A stretch of 64,000 bases of DNA, from the NCBI GenBank assembly GCA_021845685.1, contig JAJZVN010000004.1, forward strand, positions 62,001-126,000. Reading direction: 5' to 3'. Source of the DNA: a bacterium (lineage in GTDB: Bacteria; SZUA-79; Acidulodesulfobacterales; Acidulodesulfobacteraceae). The notes beneath the pieces are model-generated. The model was given only the letters and a program-made list of their open reading frames with translations, was not told where the DNA came from and made no database searches. Each line of letters opens with the position of its first letter. Within the stretch, counting starts at the first letter, position 1. Positions 58,167 to 64,000 of this stretch are shown piece after piece. Made by a program: the position numbers and the translations under genes.

Positions 58167-59195
58167 TTAATCTTTATTTATATTATTAAAACTGCCTCTG
58201 CCTATATTCTTTACATCCTGACTTTGAGGTTTAACCTGATTTGCACCTTGTTTTTGGCTTTCTGTATAACTGCTGTCTTGCCTTTGCCCTTGAATGTTAT
58301 TGCCGGTATTTAATATTTTATTTATATTATCAATATTGTTATTGTCACTATTAATATTCAGATCGTTTTTAAATAATAAATTTGTATAAGGATAGGTTAT
58401 ATCAATACCATTCTCCGCATATCTTTTTGCTATTTCAAAATTTATATCGCTTACTACATAATGCCTTAAAATAGCGGACTCAATCCATATAAGAAGGGTA
58501 AGATTAAATGTGGAATTTCCAAATGTCTCAAACCAGACGCTTGGTTTAGGATCTTTTAGAACTTTAGGATGCTCTGAAGCGATTTGAAGTAAAATATCTC
58601 TTGCCAAATCAAGTTTTGAAGCAGTTTCTTCAATACCGACTGGAATATGAATTCTAATTTTAGGGTCTTCACGCGACCAGTTAATAACATTTTCCGATAT
58701 AAAAGTAGAATTTGGTACTATAACTCTAATGTTATCTCTTGTTGTAACGGTAGTGCTTCTTGTTCTTATTTCAGTAACAACGCCGTCCAAACTGCCTACT
58801 GTGAGATAATCGCCTACCATTATAGGTTGTTCAAATAGTATTATTATTCCGGAAATAAAATTACTTAAAATATTTTGAATGCCAAAACCTATGCCTAAAC
58901 CTATAATGCCTGCAAATATTGCAAGAGAGCTTAAGTTAATGCCTAAAATTTGGAAACTGATAAAAAAACCGACTATAAAAATAAATATTTTAATAAACCT
59001 TTCAATTATAAGCTTAGTACCTTTATGTAACGAAGATTTTTTTAAATATTCTTTTTTTAAAAACTTTGTTGACAAACGAGACAATATATAAGAAAGTATA
59101 AGAACTAAAATTGCTACTATGATAGATAAAATTGATAATTTTAAATCGCCTAATGCTACAATTTTATCATTCAATAAATGGAATATTTTATTCAT
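58167..59195 (-). CDS. MscS-family mechanosensitive channel
   Basis: Opens under membrane tension to release solutes. The 342-residue protein has three membrane helices (about 20-42, 68-88, 92-125) with the pore helix LAIFAGIIGLGIGFGIQNILSNFISGIIILFEQ in parts, then the MscS beta domain GDYLTVGSLDGVVTEIRTRSTTVTTRDNIRVIVPNS and a vestibule domain. The last ~65 residues are Asn/Gln/Ser-rich and probably disordered. With TreT and Kdp it completes a set of osmotic-response genes in this window, though they are not one operon. Confidence 0.92.
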   Translation of the reverse strand: MNKIFHLLNDKIVALGDLKLSILSIIVAILVLILSYILSRLSTKFLKKEYLKKSSLHKGTKLIIERFIKIFIFIVGFFISFQILGINLSSLAIFAGIIGLGIGFGIQNILSNFISGIIILFEQPIMVGDYLTVGSLDGVVTEIRTRSTTVTTRDNIRVIVPNSTFISENVINWSREDPKIRIHIPVGIEETASKLDLARDILLQIASEHPKVLKDPKPSVWFETFGNSTFNLTLLIWIESAILRHYVVSDINFEIAKRYAENGIDITYPYTNLLFKNDLNINSDNNNIDNINKILNTGNNIQGQRQDSSYTESQKQGANQVKPQSQDVKNIGRGSFNNINKD

Positions 59196-59585
59196 AATTT
59201 ATTATTTTATTTTTTTATAATTTTTTACTAAATTTTTTACTATAGGTTGCAGCTAATTATTCAAATATATTTTTATTATTTATTATTTTAATTTATATTT
59301 ATTTTTCATTATTAATTATTTTTATTTTATTTTATTAATTCTATTTTATTTTATGTTTTAATGTTAAATATTATATAATTCATAATTATGATATATTATT
59401 TATCAATTGTTGACAATAAAATAATAAAATGATAATTTTATATATATTATAATATATTATTAATATTATTTTAAAAATTTGTTAAAAGCTATAAAATTAT
59501 AGAATAATACTACATTTCATAAGTTTATAAGTGAAAAACAAAAAATGCAAGCAAGCAAGATTTGCCTAATGTAATTTCAAATCAT
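59196..59585. other. AT-rich gap before tRNA-Pro
   Basis: 390 bp made almost only of A and T, with no reading frame or clear hairpin. Holds the divergent mscS and tRNA-Pro promoters. Confidence 0.5.
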
Positions 59586-59662
59586 CGGGACGTGGCGCAG
59601 CTTGGTAGCGCACCTGCATGGGGTGCAGGGGGTCGCAGGTTCAAATCCTGTCGTCCCGACCA
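59586..59662 (+). tRNA. tRNA-Pro (GGG)
   Basis: 77 nt: acceptor CGGGACG/CGTCCCG, anticodon stem CCTGC/GCAGG around ATGGGGT (anticodon GGG), T-arm GCAGG-TTCAAAT-CCTGT, discriminator A and encoded CCA. An integrase remnant follows it, as expected for a tRNA used as an integration site. Confidence 0.97.
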
Positions 59663-59766
59663 TTAAAAACCGCAGTAAATAAGCAGTTCACGGCAAGCCG
59701 TAAAAAAATCACATTGCTAAATTTTAGTCGATTTTATATAATTTTATACATAGTTTCGTCACCTAT

Positions 59767-60099
59767 TTGCCACCTTTACTCACTATTAAATTACGAAAGA
59801 CATTATGTATGACAAGTGTGTATAAAAAGAAAGACAGCAATGAATATGTTTTTAACAATAACGGTAAAAAACTAAACTATTTTAAGCGTTCCCTTTATAC
59901 CGCTTGCAAAAATGCAGGTTTTAAAGATATGCATATTCACGACCAGCGGCATGTTTTCGCAAGTAAAATGATAAAAAGCGGTACGCCGTTATTTACCGTC
60001 GGCAAGCTTTTAGGGCATAAAAAATCGTCAACTACCGAAAAATATGCCCACTTGGTGCCGGAGACATTGAAAAAACGGTTGACGACATATGGGGGGTAA
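59767..60099 (+). pseudogene. Tyrosine recombinase (integrase) C-terminal remnant
   Basis: Up to 110 residues carrying only the C-terminal catalytic part of a phage-type integrase: HDQRHVFASKMIKSG (the H-x-x-R box, with Arg) and LGHKKSSTTEKYAHL with the GH pair and the nucleophile Tyr. The N-terminal and core-binding domains and the first catalytic Arg are missing. The frame opens with TTG; an internal ATG is at 59809. It lies 100-150 bp after tRNA-Pro, so it is probably what is left of an island's integrase. Confidence 0.85.
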
Positions 60100-60175
60100 A
60101 AATAAAATATTTGCATTAGTAATACCTTAGTGTTATAATAATATAAAACATTTTAAAATAAAGAGGTAATAAATT

Positions 60176-60457
60176 ATGAAAACATTAGCCATAAAACCAA
60201 GCGAAAAAAGAATATCAACGAGCATAAAACTGAATAAAAAAAACAGGGATTTTGCGAAGGATTTCTTTAAAAAATATAATCTTACTTTAAGCGACGGGAT
60301 TAACATATTCCTTGCCAAAGTAGTCATGGATAAGAAGCTTCCTTTCGAGCTTGAAATACCTAATAAGGAAACCAGGAAGGCTATAAGGGAGGCGGAAAGA
60401 GGAGAAGTGACTTATAGTAACAGCGTAGAAGATCTTATGCGGGAACTAAGAAGTTGA
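60176..60457 (+). CDS. RelB/DinJ-family antitoxin
   Basis: A 93-residue protein with a ribbon-helix-helix start (STSIKLNKKNRDFAKDFFKKYNLTLSDGINIFLAKVV, in parts about 14-50), the LPFELEIPNKETRKAI stretch and an acidic C-terminus, as in DinJ. It neutralises the toxin encoded next and probably represses the pair. AGAGGT precedes the ATG. Its stop TGA overlaps the TTG start of the toxin. Confidence 0.9.
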   Translation: MKTLAIKPSEKRISTSIKLNKKNRDFAKDFFKKYNLTLSDGINIFLAKVVMDKKLPFELEIPNKETRKAIREAERGEVTYSNSVEDLMRELRS

Positions 60458-60726
60458 AACTTAAGCTCTCTAAATCAAATAAGTTTAAAAAGCATTATCC
60501 AAAAAGAGTTAAAAATCAAGAAGATGATGTAATTTTTATCTCCGTCATCGAAAACTTATTAAACCAAAAACCTCTGGAACCCAAATTTAAAGACCACAGA
60601 TTAACCGGTGATTTTAATCACTGCCGGGAATGCCACGTAAAAAATGACCTTCTTTTAATATATCAGGTTTTAGGGGATGAATTAAGACTCGTAGATATCG
60701 GAACCCATTCGCAGTTGTTCGGATAA
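60454..60726 (+). CDS. YafQ-family ribosome-dependent mRNA interferase toxin
   Basis: A 90-residue toxin. The residues used for catalysis in Escherichia coli YafQ are present at matching places: His48 in KDHRLTG, His61 and Asp65 in CRECHVKNDLLLIY, and His85 in TGTHS-like GTHSQLF. It starts with TTG four bases into the end of the antitoxin gene (TTGA overlap), ensuring coupled translation. It appears intact. Confidence 0.9.
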   Translation: MKLKLSKSNKFKKHYPKRVKNQEDDVIFISVIENLLNQKPLEPKFKDHRLTGDFNHCRECHVKNDLLLIYQVLGDELRLVDIGTHSQLFG

Positions 60727-60921
60727 ATCAAAAACGAACCAAACACTCTCCTTTTCAAAATTAAACCGGCAAAAATTTTTGCAATTCTTTTTGCGATGGT
60801 GGCGATGATGATGGTGCCCCCTTATATTTACTATAAAAATTCCTGTAAAAAAGAGACCGTTCAAAATTCTGTGTCAATCCTGTATAATTAAATTATAATT
60901 AATTAAAAGGAGATTGACGCA

Positions 60922-61008
60922 ATGAAACAGACAGAACAAGAAATCTCAAACTGTACACAAAAATTTGATTTTTATACTCCTTTAATTCGTTTCGCTCAGG
61001 ATTTTTAA
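60922..61008 (+). pseudogene. Possible N-terminal transposase fragment (28 residues)
   Basis: After the left inverted end and GGAGATTGACGCA comes an ATG reading MKQTEQEISNCTQKFDFYTP then LIRFAQDF and a stop. The strong ribosome site just inside an IS end suggests the beginning of a lost transposase gene; the right part merges with the tail of the HEPN gene on the opposite strand. Family not provable. Confidence 0.4.
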
Positions 61009-61060
61009 CGTAATTTTATTGATTGCTTCGATAAATTCTTTGGCTTTATTTAAATTATTT

Positions 61061-61399
61061 TCAACTTCCTCTTTTTGAAAAACCGACGAAATTCCCGTAA
61101 TCTCCGGTTTGTGTTGTTTCAAATAATTCCTTTAGGATCGATGAATATTTTTTATTTACTAATCCCGTATGAACAAATTCTTTATTAAAACTGCCTATCA
61201 AGCTTTTGTGGCTCGAAAACGACAACCCTTTAATAAGCAGCAAGGCTTCGGCGGAGTAATAACTTGCGTAATAAGTTCTTTGAACGGCGGTGAATAAATC
61301 GTTTTCCTTAAAATTTCTTTCAGCAGAATTAAGAGCATCTAACGAGCGCTCTATTTTATATTTTATAAGCGACTCCCTGTCTTTCGCGTTCAGAGTCAT
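61061..61399 (-). CDS. HEPN-domain protein, frameshifted at its end
   Basis: A 112-residue HEPN protein (COG1895-like) with R41-TYYASYY-SAEALL; the usual histidine of the RNase motif is replaced by Tyr/Ser. The reading frame ends GFSKRGS, but removing one base of the T5 run at 61072-61076 restores a normal HEPN tail (FSKEEVENNLNKAKEFIEAI...) that would stop at 60982. So either the gene is broken by a 1-bp insertion, or this is a sequencing error. It overlaps the MNT gene by 4 bp, forming a HEPN/MNT pair. Confidence 0.8.
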   Translation of the reverse strand: MTLNAKDRESLIKYKIERSLDALNSAERNFKENDLFTAVQRTYYASYYSAEALLLIKGLSFSSHKSLIGSFNKEFVHTGLVNKKYSSILKELFETTQTGDYGNFVGFSKRGS

Positions 61400-61797
61400 A
61401 TCGCGACGCCTTCTTTATTTAAGTTCTCGAATAGAGGCACTATGTTGGCAAGATTAGTTTGAAGATAACTTTTATTCTGAATATTTAAATCGAAAAAAAC
61501 GCCGTATTTTAATTCCACGTCAACCGCTTTACCTATTATATCGCTTTTTAATTTGTAATTTACCGGCAAAAAATATAGTTTTTTTAGCTCTTCGAACGTT
61601 ATATTTCTGTCTATCTTATAATTGTCCGGTAATGCGATAAGCACATCTATATCGGATTCCTTATTGTAATCCCCTCTTGCTTTTGAGCCGTAAATAATCA
61701 AATCGGCCCCGGGATAAGATTCCAGTATCCTGCTTTTTAATTCTTTTATGGCTTTTATTTCATTATCTTTAAGCTTTAAAGAATTTAATGTTTTCAT
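61396..61797 (-). CDS. MNT-type minimal nucleotidyltransferase (HEPN/MNT pair)
   Basis: A 133-residue protein with the active-site pattern IIYGSKARGDYNKESDIDVLI: Gly37-Ser38, Arg41, and Asp49 and Asp51 as metal ligands. Partner of the HEPN gene that follows. In studied HEPN/MNT systems the nucleotidyltransferase is the antitoxin that modifies the HEPN toxin. The motif is intact here, while the HEPN gene is altered. Confidence 0.88.
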   Translation of the reverse strand: MKTLNSLKLKDNEIKAIKELKSRILESYPGADLIIYGSKARGDYNKESDIDVLIALPDNYKIDRNITFEELKKLYFLPVNYKLKSDIIGKAVDVELKYGVFFDLNIQNKSYLQTNLANIVPLFENLNKEGVAI

Positions 61798-61826
61798 GTT
61801 TATATTTTACCACTTCTGGAATATTT

Positions 61827-62089
61827 TTAAAATACACATCCCTTTTTTATTTTGGCCGGCCGCCCAAGGGTGGAAATCTTAATATCCTCGGCATGGTTTT
61901 AAATTCTCGAAATAGCCGTTTTTTTGTTTTAAGCTTAACGGCAAGTTCTTCCTGGGTTAATCCTGCAGACTCGCGCATCTGTCGAAGCGTCGCTCCGATT
62001 TTAAACTGCTCGTAGCCCTCGTCGAATCCCTTTTCAAAAGACGGGTCTATTTTTTTTCTTTTGTCTATGTATTTTTTTAAATCGCTCAT
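61827..62089 (-). pseudogene. Broken HigA-like (XRE) antitoxin gene
   Basis: The open frame gives 80 residues: MSDLKKYIDKRKKIDPSFEK, GYEQFKIGATLRQMRESAGL and TQEELAVKLKTKK, a standard XRE/HigA start, followed by unrelated sequence. Dropping one A in the run near 61915-61923 recovers TAISRI then a stop in place of a Glu codon (TAA for GAA), followed by NHAEDIKISTLGRPAK. So there are at least two lesions. The HigB-like toxin expected before it is absent; IS3 DNA begins about 30 bp upstream. Confidence 0.8.
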
Positions 62090-62118
62090 TTGCGGCTCCT
62101 TTTTATAAAATATTGTAT

Positions 62119-63119
62119 TAGCCCCCTAATTGACTGGAATAAAATAAGACACTATAATGAAGTCAATCGGAAGGTAAAAAATGGGATTAAATTTAAGAAG
62201 AAAATTTTCGGATGACGACAAGATTAAAATACTGCAGGAAGGAACAATCAATGGAGTTCCCCAGACATTAAGAAAATACGGAATAGGCCAGAGCCTTTTT
62301 TACAAATGGAAAAGAGCTTTTATAAGAGACGGCGTGACCTCACTAAACGATAAATCCAAAGATCCTGAATTAATCCGCCTGCAATATGAAAACGAGAAGC
62401 TTAAAGCTCTTATAGGCGAAAAAGAGTTTGAGCTTAAAATAAAAGACGAGCTTTTAAAAAAAACTCTATTGAGAAATCAGACAAGATTGAATTAGCAGAT
62501 AAGTACAAAGACAAAATAGCAGACGTTCTTAAATACATTGGTCTTTCTCCGAGTTCTTACTATTACAGGAAGAAAACGGGTAATAAAGGAAGAAAACCTT
62601 CCTCCGTTACCGTTACGGCGGAATGGGCAGCAGATAACAAAGCGGTTATAGAAGAGATAATAAATCTTTTATCTTTGGAATTCGTAGATTACGGTTATAT
62701 TAAAGTCTCAGAATATTTAAAACAAAATAAATACAACATTAACAAGAAAAAAGTATACAGGCTTATGAAAGAAAATAAATTATTGCACAGACAGAGAATA
62801 AAACCGGTATTTGATAGAAAGTTCGTTCAATTCAGGAAAGTTGCGGCAGATAAACCGTTTTCTTTTTTAGAAATGGATATTAAATACGTTCATATCAAGG
62901 GTTTGCATATAAATGTATTTTTACTTACTATTTTAGACATATTCTTAAGAATGGCGTTGGGCTATATCGCAAAACCTTCTATCACTAAAAAAGATACGGT
63001 AAATTTATTAGATTCGGTTATTAACAAATATTATATAAAAAGCGCTACCGTAAGAAACGATAACGGTTCGCAGTTTATTGCCGGATATACCAGAGATTAC
63101 TTAAAAGAAAAAGGTGGTC
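62119..63119 (+). mobile_element. Truncated IS3-family insertion sequence
   Basis: Starts near TAGCCCCCTAATTGACTGG, contains orfA and orfB in the typical -1 frameshift arrangement, and is cut within orfB. The left end sequence reappears, similarly oriented, at 63120, so it seems interrupted by another related element. Confidence 0.8.
62181..62495 (+). CDS. IS3-family transposase OrfA
   Basis: A 104-residue protein with a helix-turn-helix (RRKFSDDDKIKILQEG ... TLRKYGIGQSLFYKWKRAF) and a leucine-zipper-like C-terminus (IRLQYENEKLKALIGEKEFELKI). It binds the ends and is part of the OrfAB fusion made by frameshifting. GGAAGG lies before the ATG. Intact. Confidence 0.92.
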   Translation: MGLNLRRKFSDDDKIKILQEGTINGVPQTLRKYGIGQSLFYKWKRAFIRDGVTSLNDKSKDPELIRLQYENEKLKALIGEKEFELKIKDELLKKTLLRNQTRLN

Positions 63120-63142
63120 TAACCCCCGTATTGTTGGAGTAA
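62462..63142 (+). pseudogene. IS3-family transposase OrfB, C-terminally truncated
   Basis: Reached from orfA by a -1 shift at A-AAA-AAC (62458-62464), then KKNSIEKSDKIELADKYKDK. It contains the HTH_21 region (YGYIKVSEYLKQNKYNINKKKVYRLMKE) and the first two catalytic aspartates of the rve domain, in LEMDIKYVHI and VRNDNGSQF. The final catalytic Glu and the rest are gone: the frame ends YLKEKGGLTPVLLE, so the enzyme is inactive. Confidence 0.85.
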
Positions 63143-63155
63143 TTTAAGACACTTT
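63120..63155 (+). mobile_element. Solitary end of a related IS3-like element
   Basis: TAACCCCCGTATTGTTGGAG followed by TAATTTAAGACACT resembles the left end of the IS3 element (TAGCCCCCTAATTGACTGGA, TAAAATAAGACACT) in the same orientation, at the point where orfB is broken. Confidence 0.5.
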
Positions 63156-63206
63156 TTGGTTTATCCTCCCTGAAATAATGAATTATTTTAGGGGTAAATA
63201 TACCAT

Positions 63207-63250
63207 TTTAGGTGGGTGAAAATAAACGCAATTTAGTGGGTGAATTTATA
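63207..63250. repeat. Direct repeats resembling IS21-type ends
   Basis: TTTAGGTGGGTGAAAATAAA and ATTTAGTGGGTGAATTTATA lie side by side. Double GGGTGA repeats of this kind are common at IS21-family ends; no gene of such an element is visible. Confidence 0.4.
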
Positions 63251-63406
63251 TTAGCATTAACATCAAGTAAATTTATTTACATATTTTCATAATAATATTT
63301 ATGCAATCTTGAATATTGCCACAATGTTAATTAATTATACAGGACTGACGCAAAAATTAAACGGCCTTTAACATTTTCCCCAATCTGCATAAAATATATT
63401 ATCATC

Positions 63407-64000
63407 CTATAAATAATAATTCTTTTGATAACCCATATATAGACTATCATTTGATTGAAAACGATTTATCAAGCTTTGTTGCTTAGCTTTATCAAGATTA
63501 TCCCACCATAAAGGAGAAATATAAATATTTTCGCAGGAAGAAAATAAAAACCTAATAATAGCGTTAGTTATTCTACAGGGCTTTATCTGGTTTAATGATT
63601 GAATAAAATTTTCGCAAATCATATTAGTTCCTATCCAAGAAAAAATAACATAACCCAAGCCTGCAGATGAAAAGGTGTTATGGTAAATATCAACAGGCGT
63701 AGTTTCTAAATATCTTAAATCCTGAATAAGGTTCCCGTTAAAATCATAAATTGGCTTTGTCATACCACTAGCCATAACGGTTGGAATCTTTTTAAACTTT
63801 AAAACCAATGAATTAAAATTATCGAAGTCTTTTGATATCAACATATTATCAAAATCTGATTTATATTTTTCTAAATACTTCATTCCAACATTTAATCCAG
63901 CCTTATGTTGGGCGTTATCTTCCTGCAAAAACATTTGTTCGGAGGGAGTTTTACCGGAATGAAGTTCCGTAATAATATTCAAATTTGAAAAGTCAATACT
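63407..64000 (-). CDS. Unrecognised protein, partial (continues past right edge)
   Basis: The C-terminal ~197 residues of a protein whose frame runs open to the window end (a TTG at 63982 is not needed as a start, since SIDFSN precedes it in frame). Visible are PTVMASGMTKPIYDFNGNLIQDLRYLE, GYVIFSWIGTNMICENFIQSLNQI and YISPLWWDNLDKAKQQSLINRF. No signal peptide or membrane helix is evident in this part and I cannot name a family. It lies at the edge of the mobile region, so it may be accessory cargo. Confidence 0.6.
   Translation of the reverse strand, partial: SIDFSNLNIITELHSGKTPSEQMFLQEDNAQHKAGLNVGMKYLEKYKSDFDNMLISKDFDNFNSLVLKFKKIPTVMASGMTKPIYDFNGNLIQDLRYLETTPVDIYHNTFSSAGLGYVIFSWIGTNMICENFIQSLNQIKPCRITNAIIRFLFSSCENIYISPLWWDNLDKAKQQSLINRFQSNDSLYMGYQKNYYL

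Larger units (their letters stand above)
60853..63366. mobile_element. Segment bounded by IS-like inverted ends and carrying toxin-antitoxin genes
   Basis: The left end (60853-60891) GACCGTTCAAAATTCTGTG followed by TCAATCCTGTATAATTAA has an inverted partner at 63328-63366 (TTAATTATACAGGACTGACG then CAAAAATTAAACGGCC). The inner 12 bases are identical, the outer part is about 70% alike. Inside are a 28-residue fragment, the HEPN/MNT pair, a broken HigA gene and a truncated IS3. The ends resemble those of IS256-type elements, but no such transposase remains. Alternatively they are ends of two different copies. Confidence 0.5.

Overview
The window is a strongly AT-rich chromosomal segment from a Gram-negative bacterium. 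It has outer-membrane porins, a TolC/NodT-type lipoprotein channel, periplasmic c-type haem proteins, and a MreBCD/PBP2/RodA elongation cluster. Gene content (RicT/PSP1, full Kdp system, TatD-radical SAM fusion, nickel-pincer lar genes, ArsB, several porins) and low GC would fit a deltaproteobacterium-like lineage such as the acidophilic Sva0485/Acidulodesulfobacterales group. That placement is inference; no rRNA or marker phylogeny is available here.

Layout. 1-7.7 kb, minus strand: mreB, mreC, mreD, a PpiD/SurA-like chaperone, larE, mrdA (PBP2) and the start of rodA. larB lies on the plus strand inside this cell-shape cluster and larC lies just beyond it (9.3-10.5 kb), so the nickel-pincer cofactor genes are interleaved with the rod-shape genes; larA is not in the window. 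8-17.5 kb: YhaM-like nuclease, a TatD-radical SAM fusion, metG, ricT, holB and tmk. 17.8-21.4 kb: a porin, a long AT-rich gap, tRNA-Asp, a tRNA-like remnant and a coiled-coil protein. 21.5-27.3 kb: an RND efflux pump (permease and adaptor on minus, outer-membrane factor on plus) around a shared palindromic promoter region. 27.9-38.1 kb: TPR protein, a haem-copper-like membrane protein, a MIP18-family protein, a DUF5752-TreT pair, tRNA-Ser, pyruvate kinase and RecD2. 38.3-48 kb: a potassium module: a KdpD without its kinase half, a porin, kdpB, kdpC, a small membrane protein, kdpA, a small TM peptide and kdpF, headed by a clear c-di-AMP (ydaO/yuaA) riboswitch with promoter and downstream terminator. 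48-59.2 kb: tri-haem peroxidase-like protein, PAS-GGDEF protein, ArsB, a restriction-modification pair, lexA with a promoter-embedded direct-repeat SOS box, Hsp20, MscS.

59.6-64 kb is an accessory region starting at tRNA-Pro(GGG): integrase remnant, RelB/YafQ toxin-antitoxin pair, then a segment bounded by inverted IS-like ends holding a frame-disrupted HEPN/MNT pair, a broken HigA-like gene and a truncated IS3 element, and finally an unrecognised partial gene. Intergenic regions carry several dispersed repeat families (REP/BIME-like palindromes, a MITE with CCAAAATTGCCGATAG ends, a ~160-bp leader-oriented repeat). Many housekeeping proteins carry Asn/Asp-rich low-complexity inserts.
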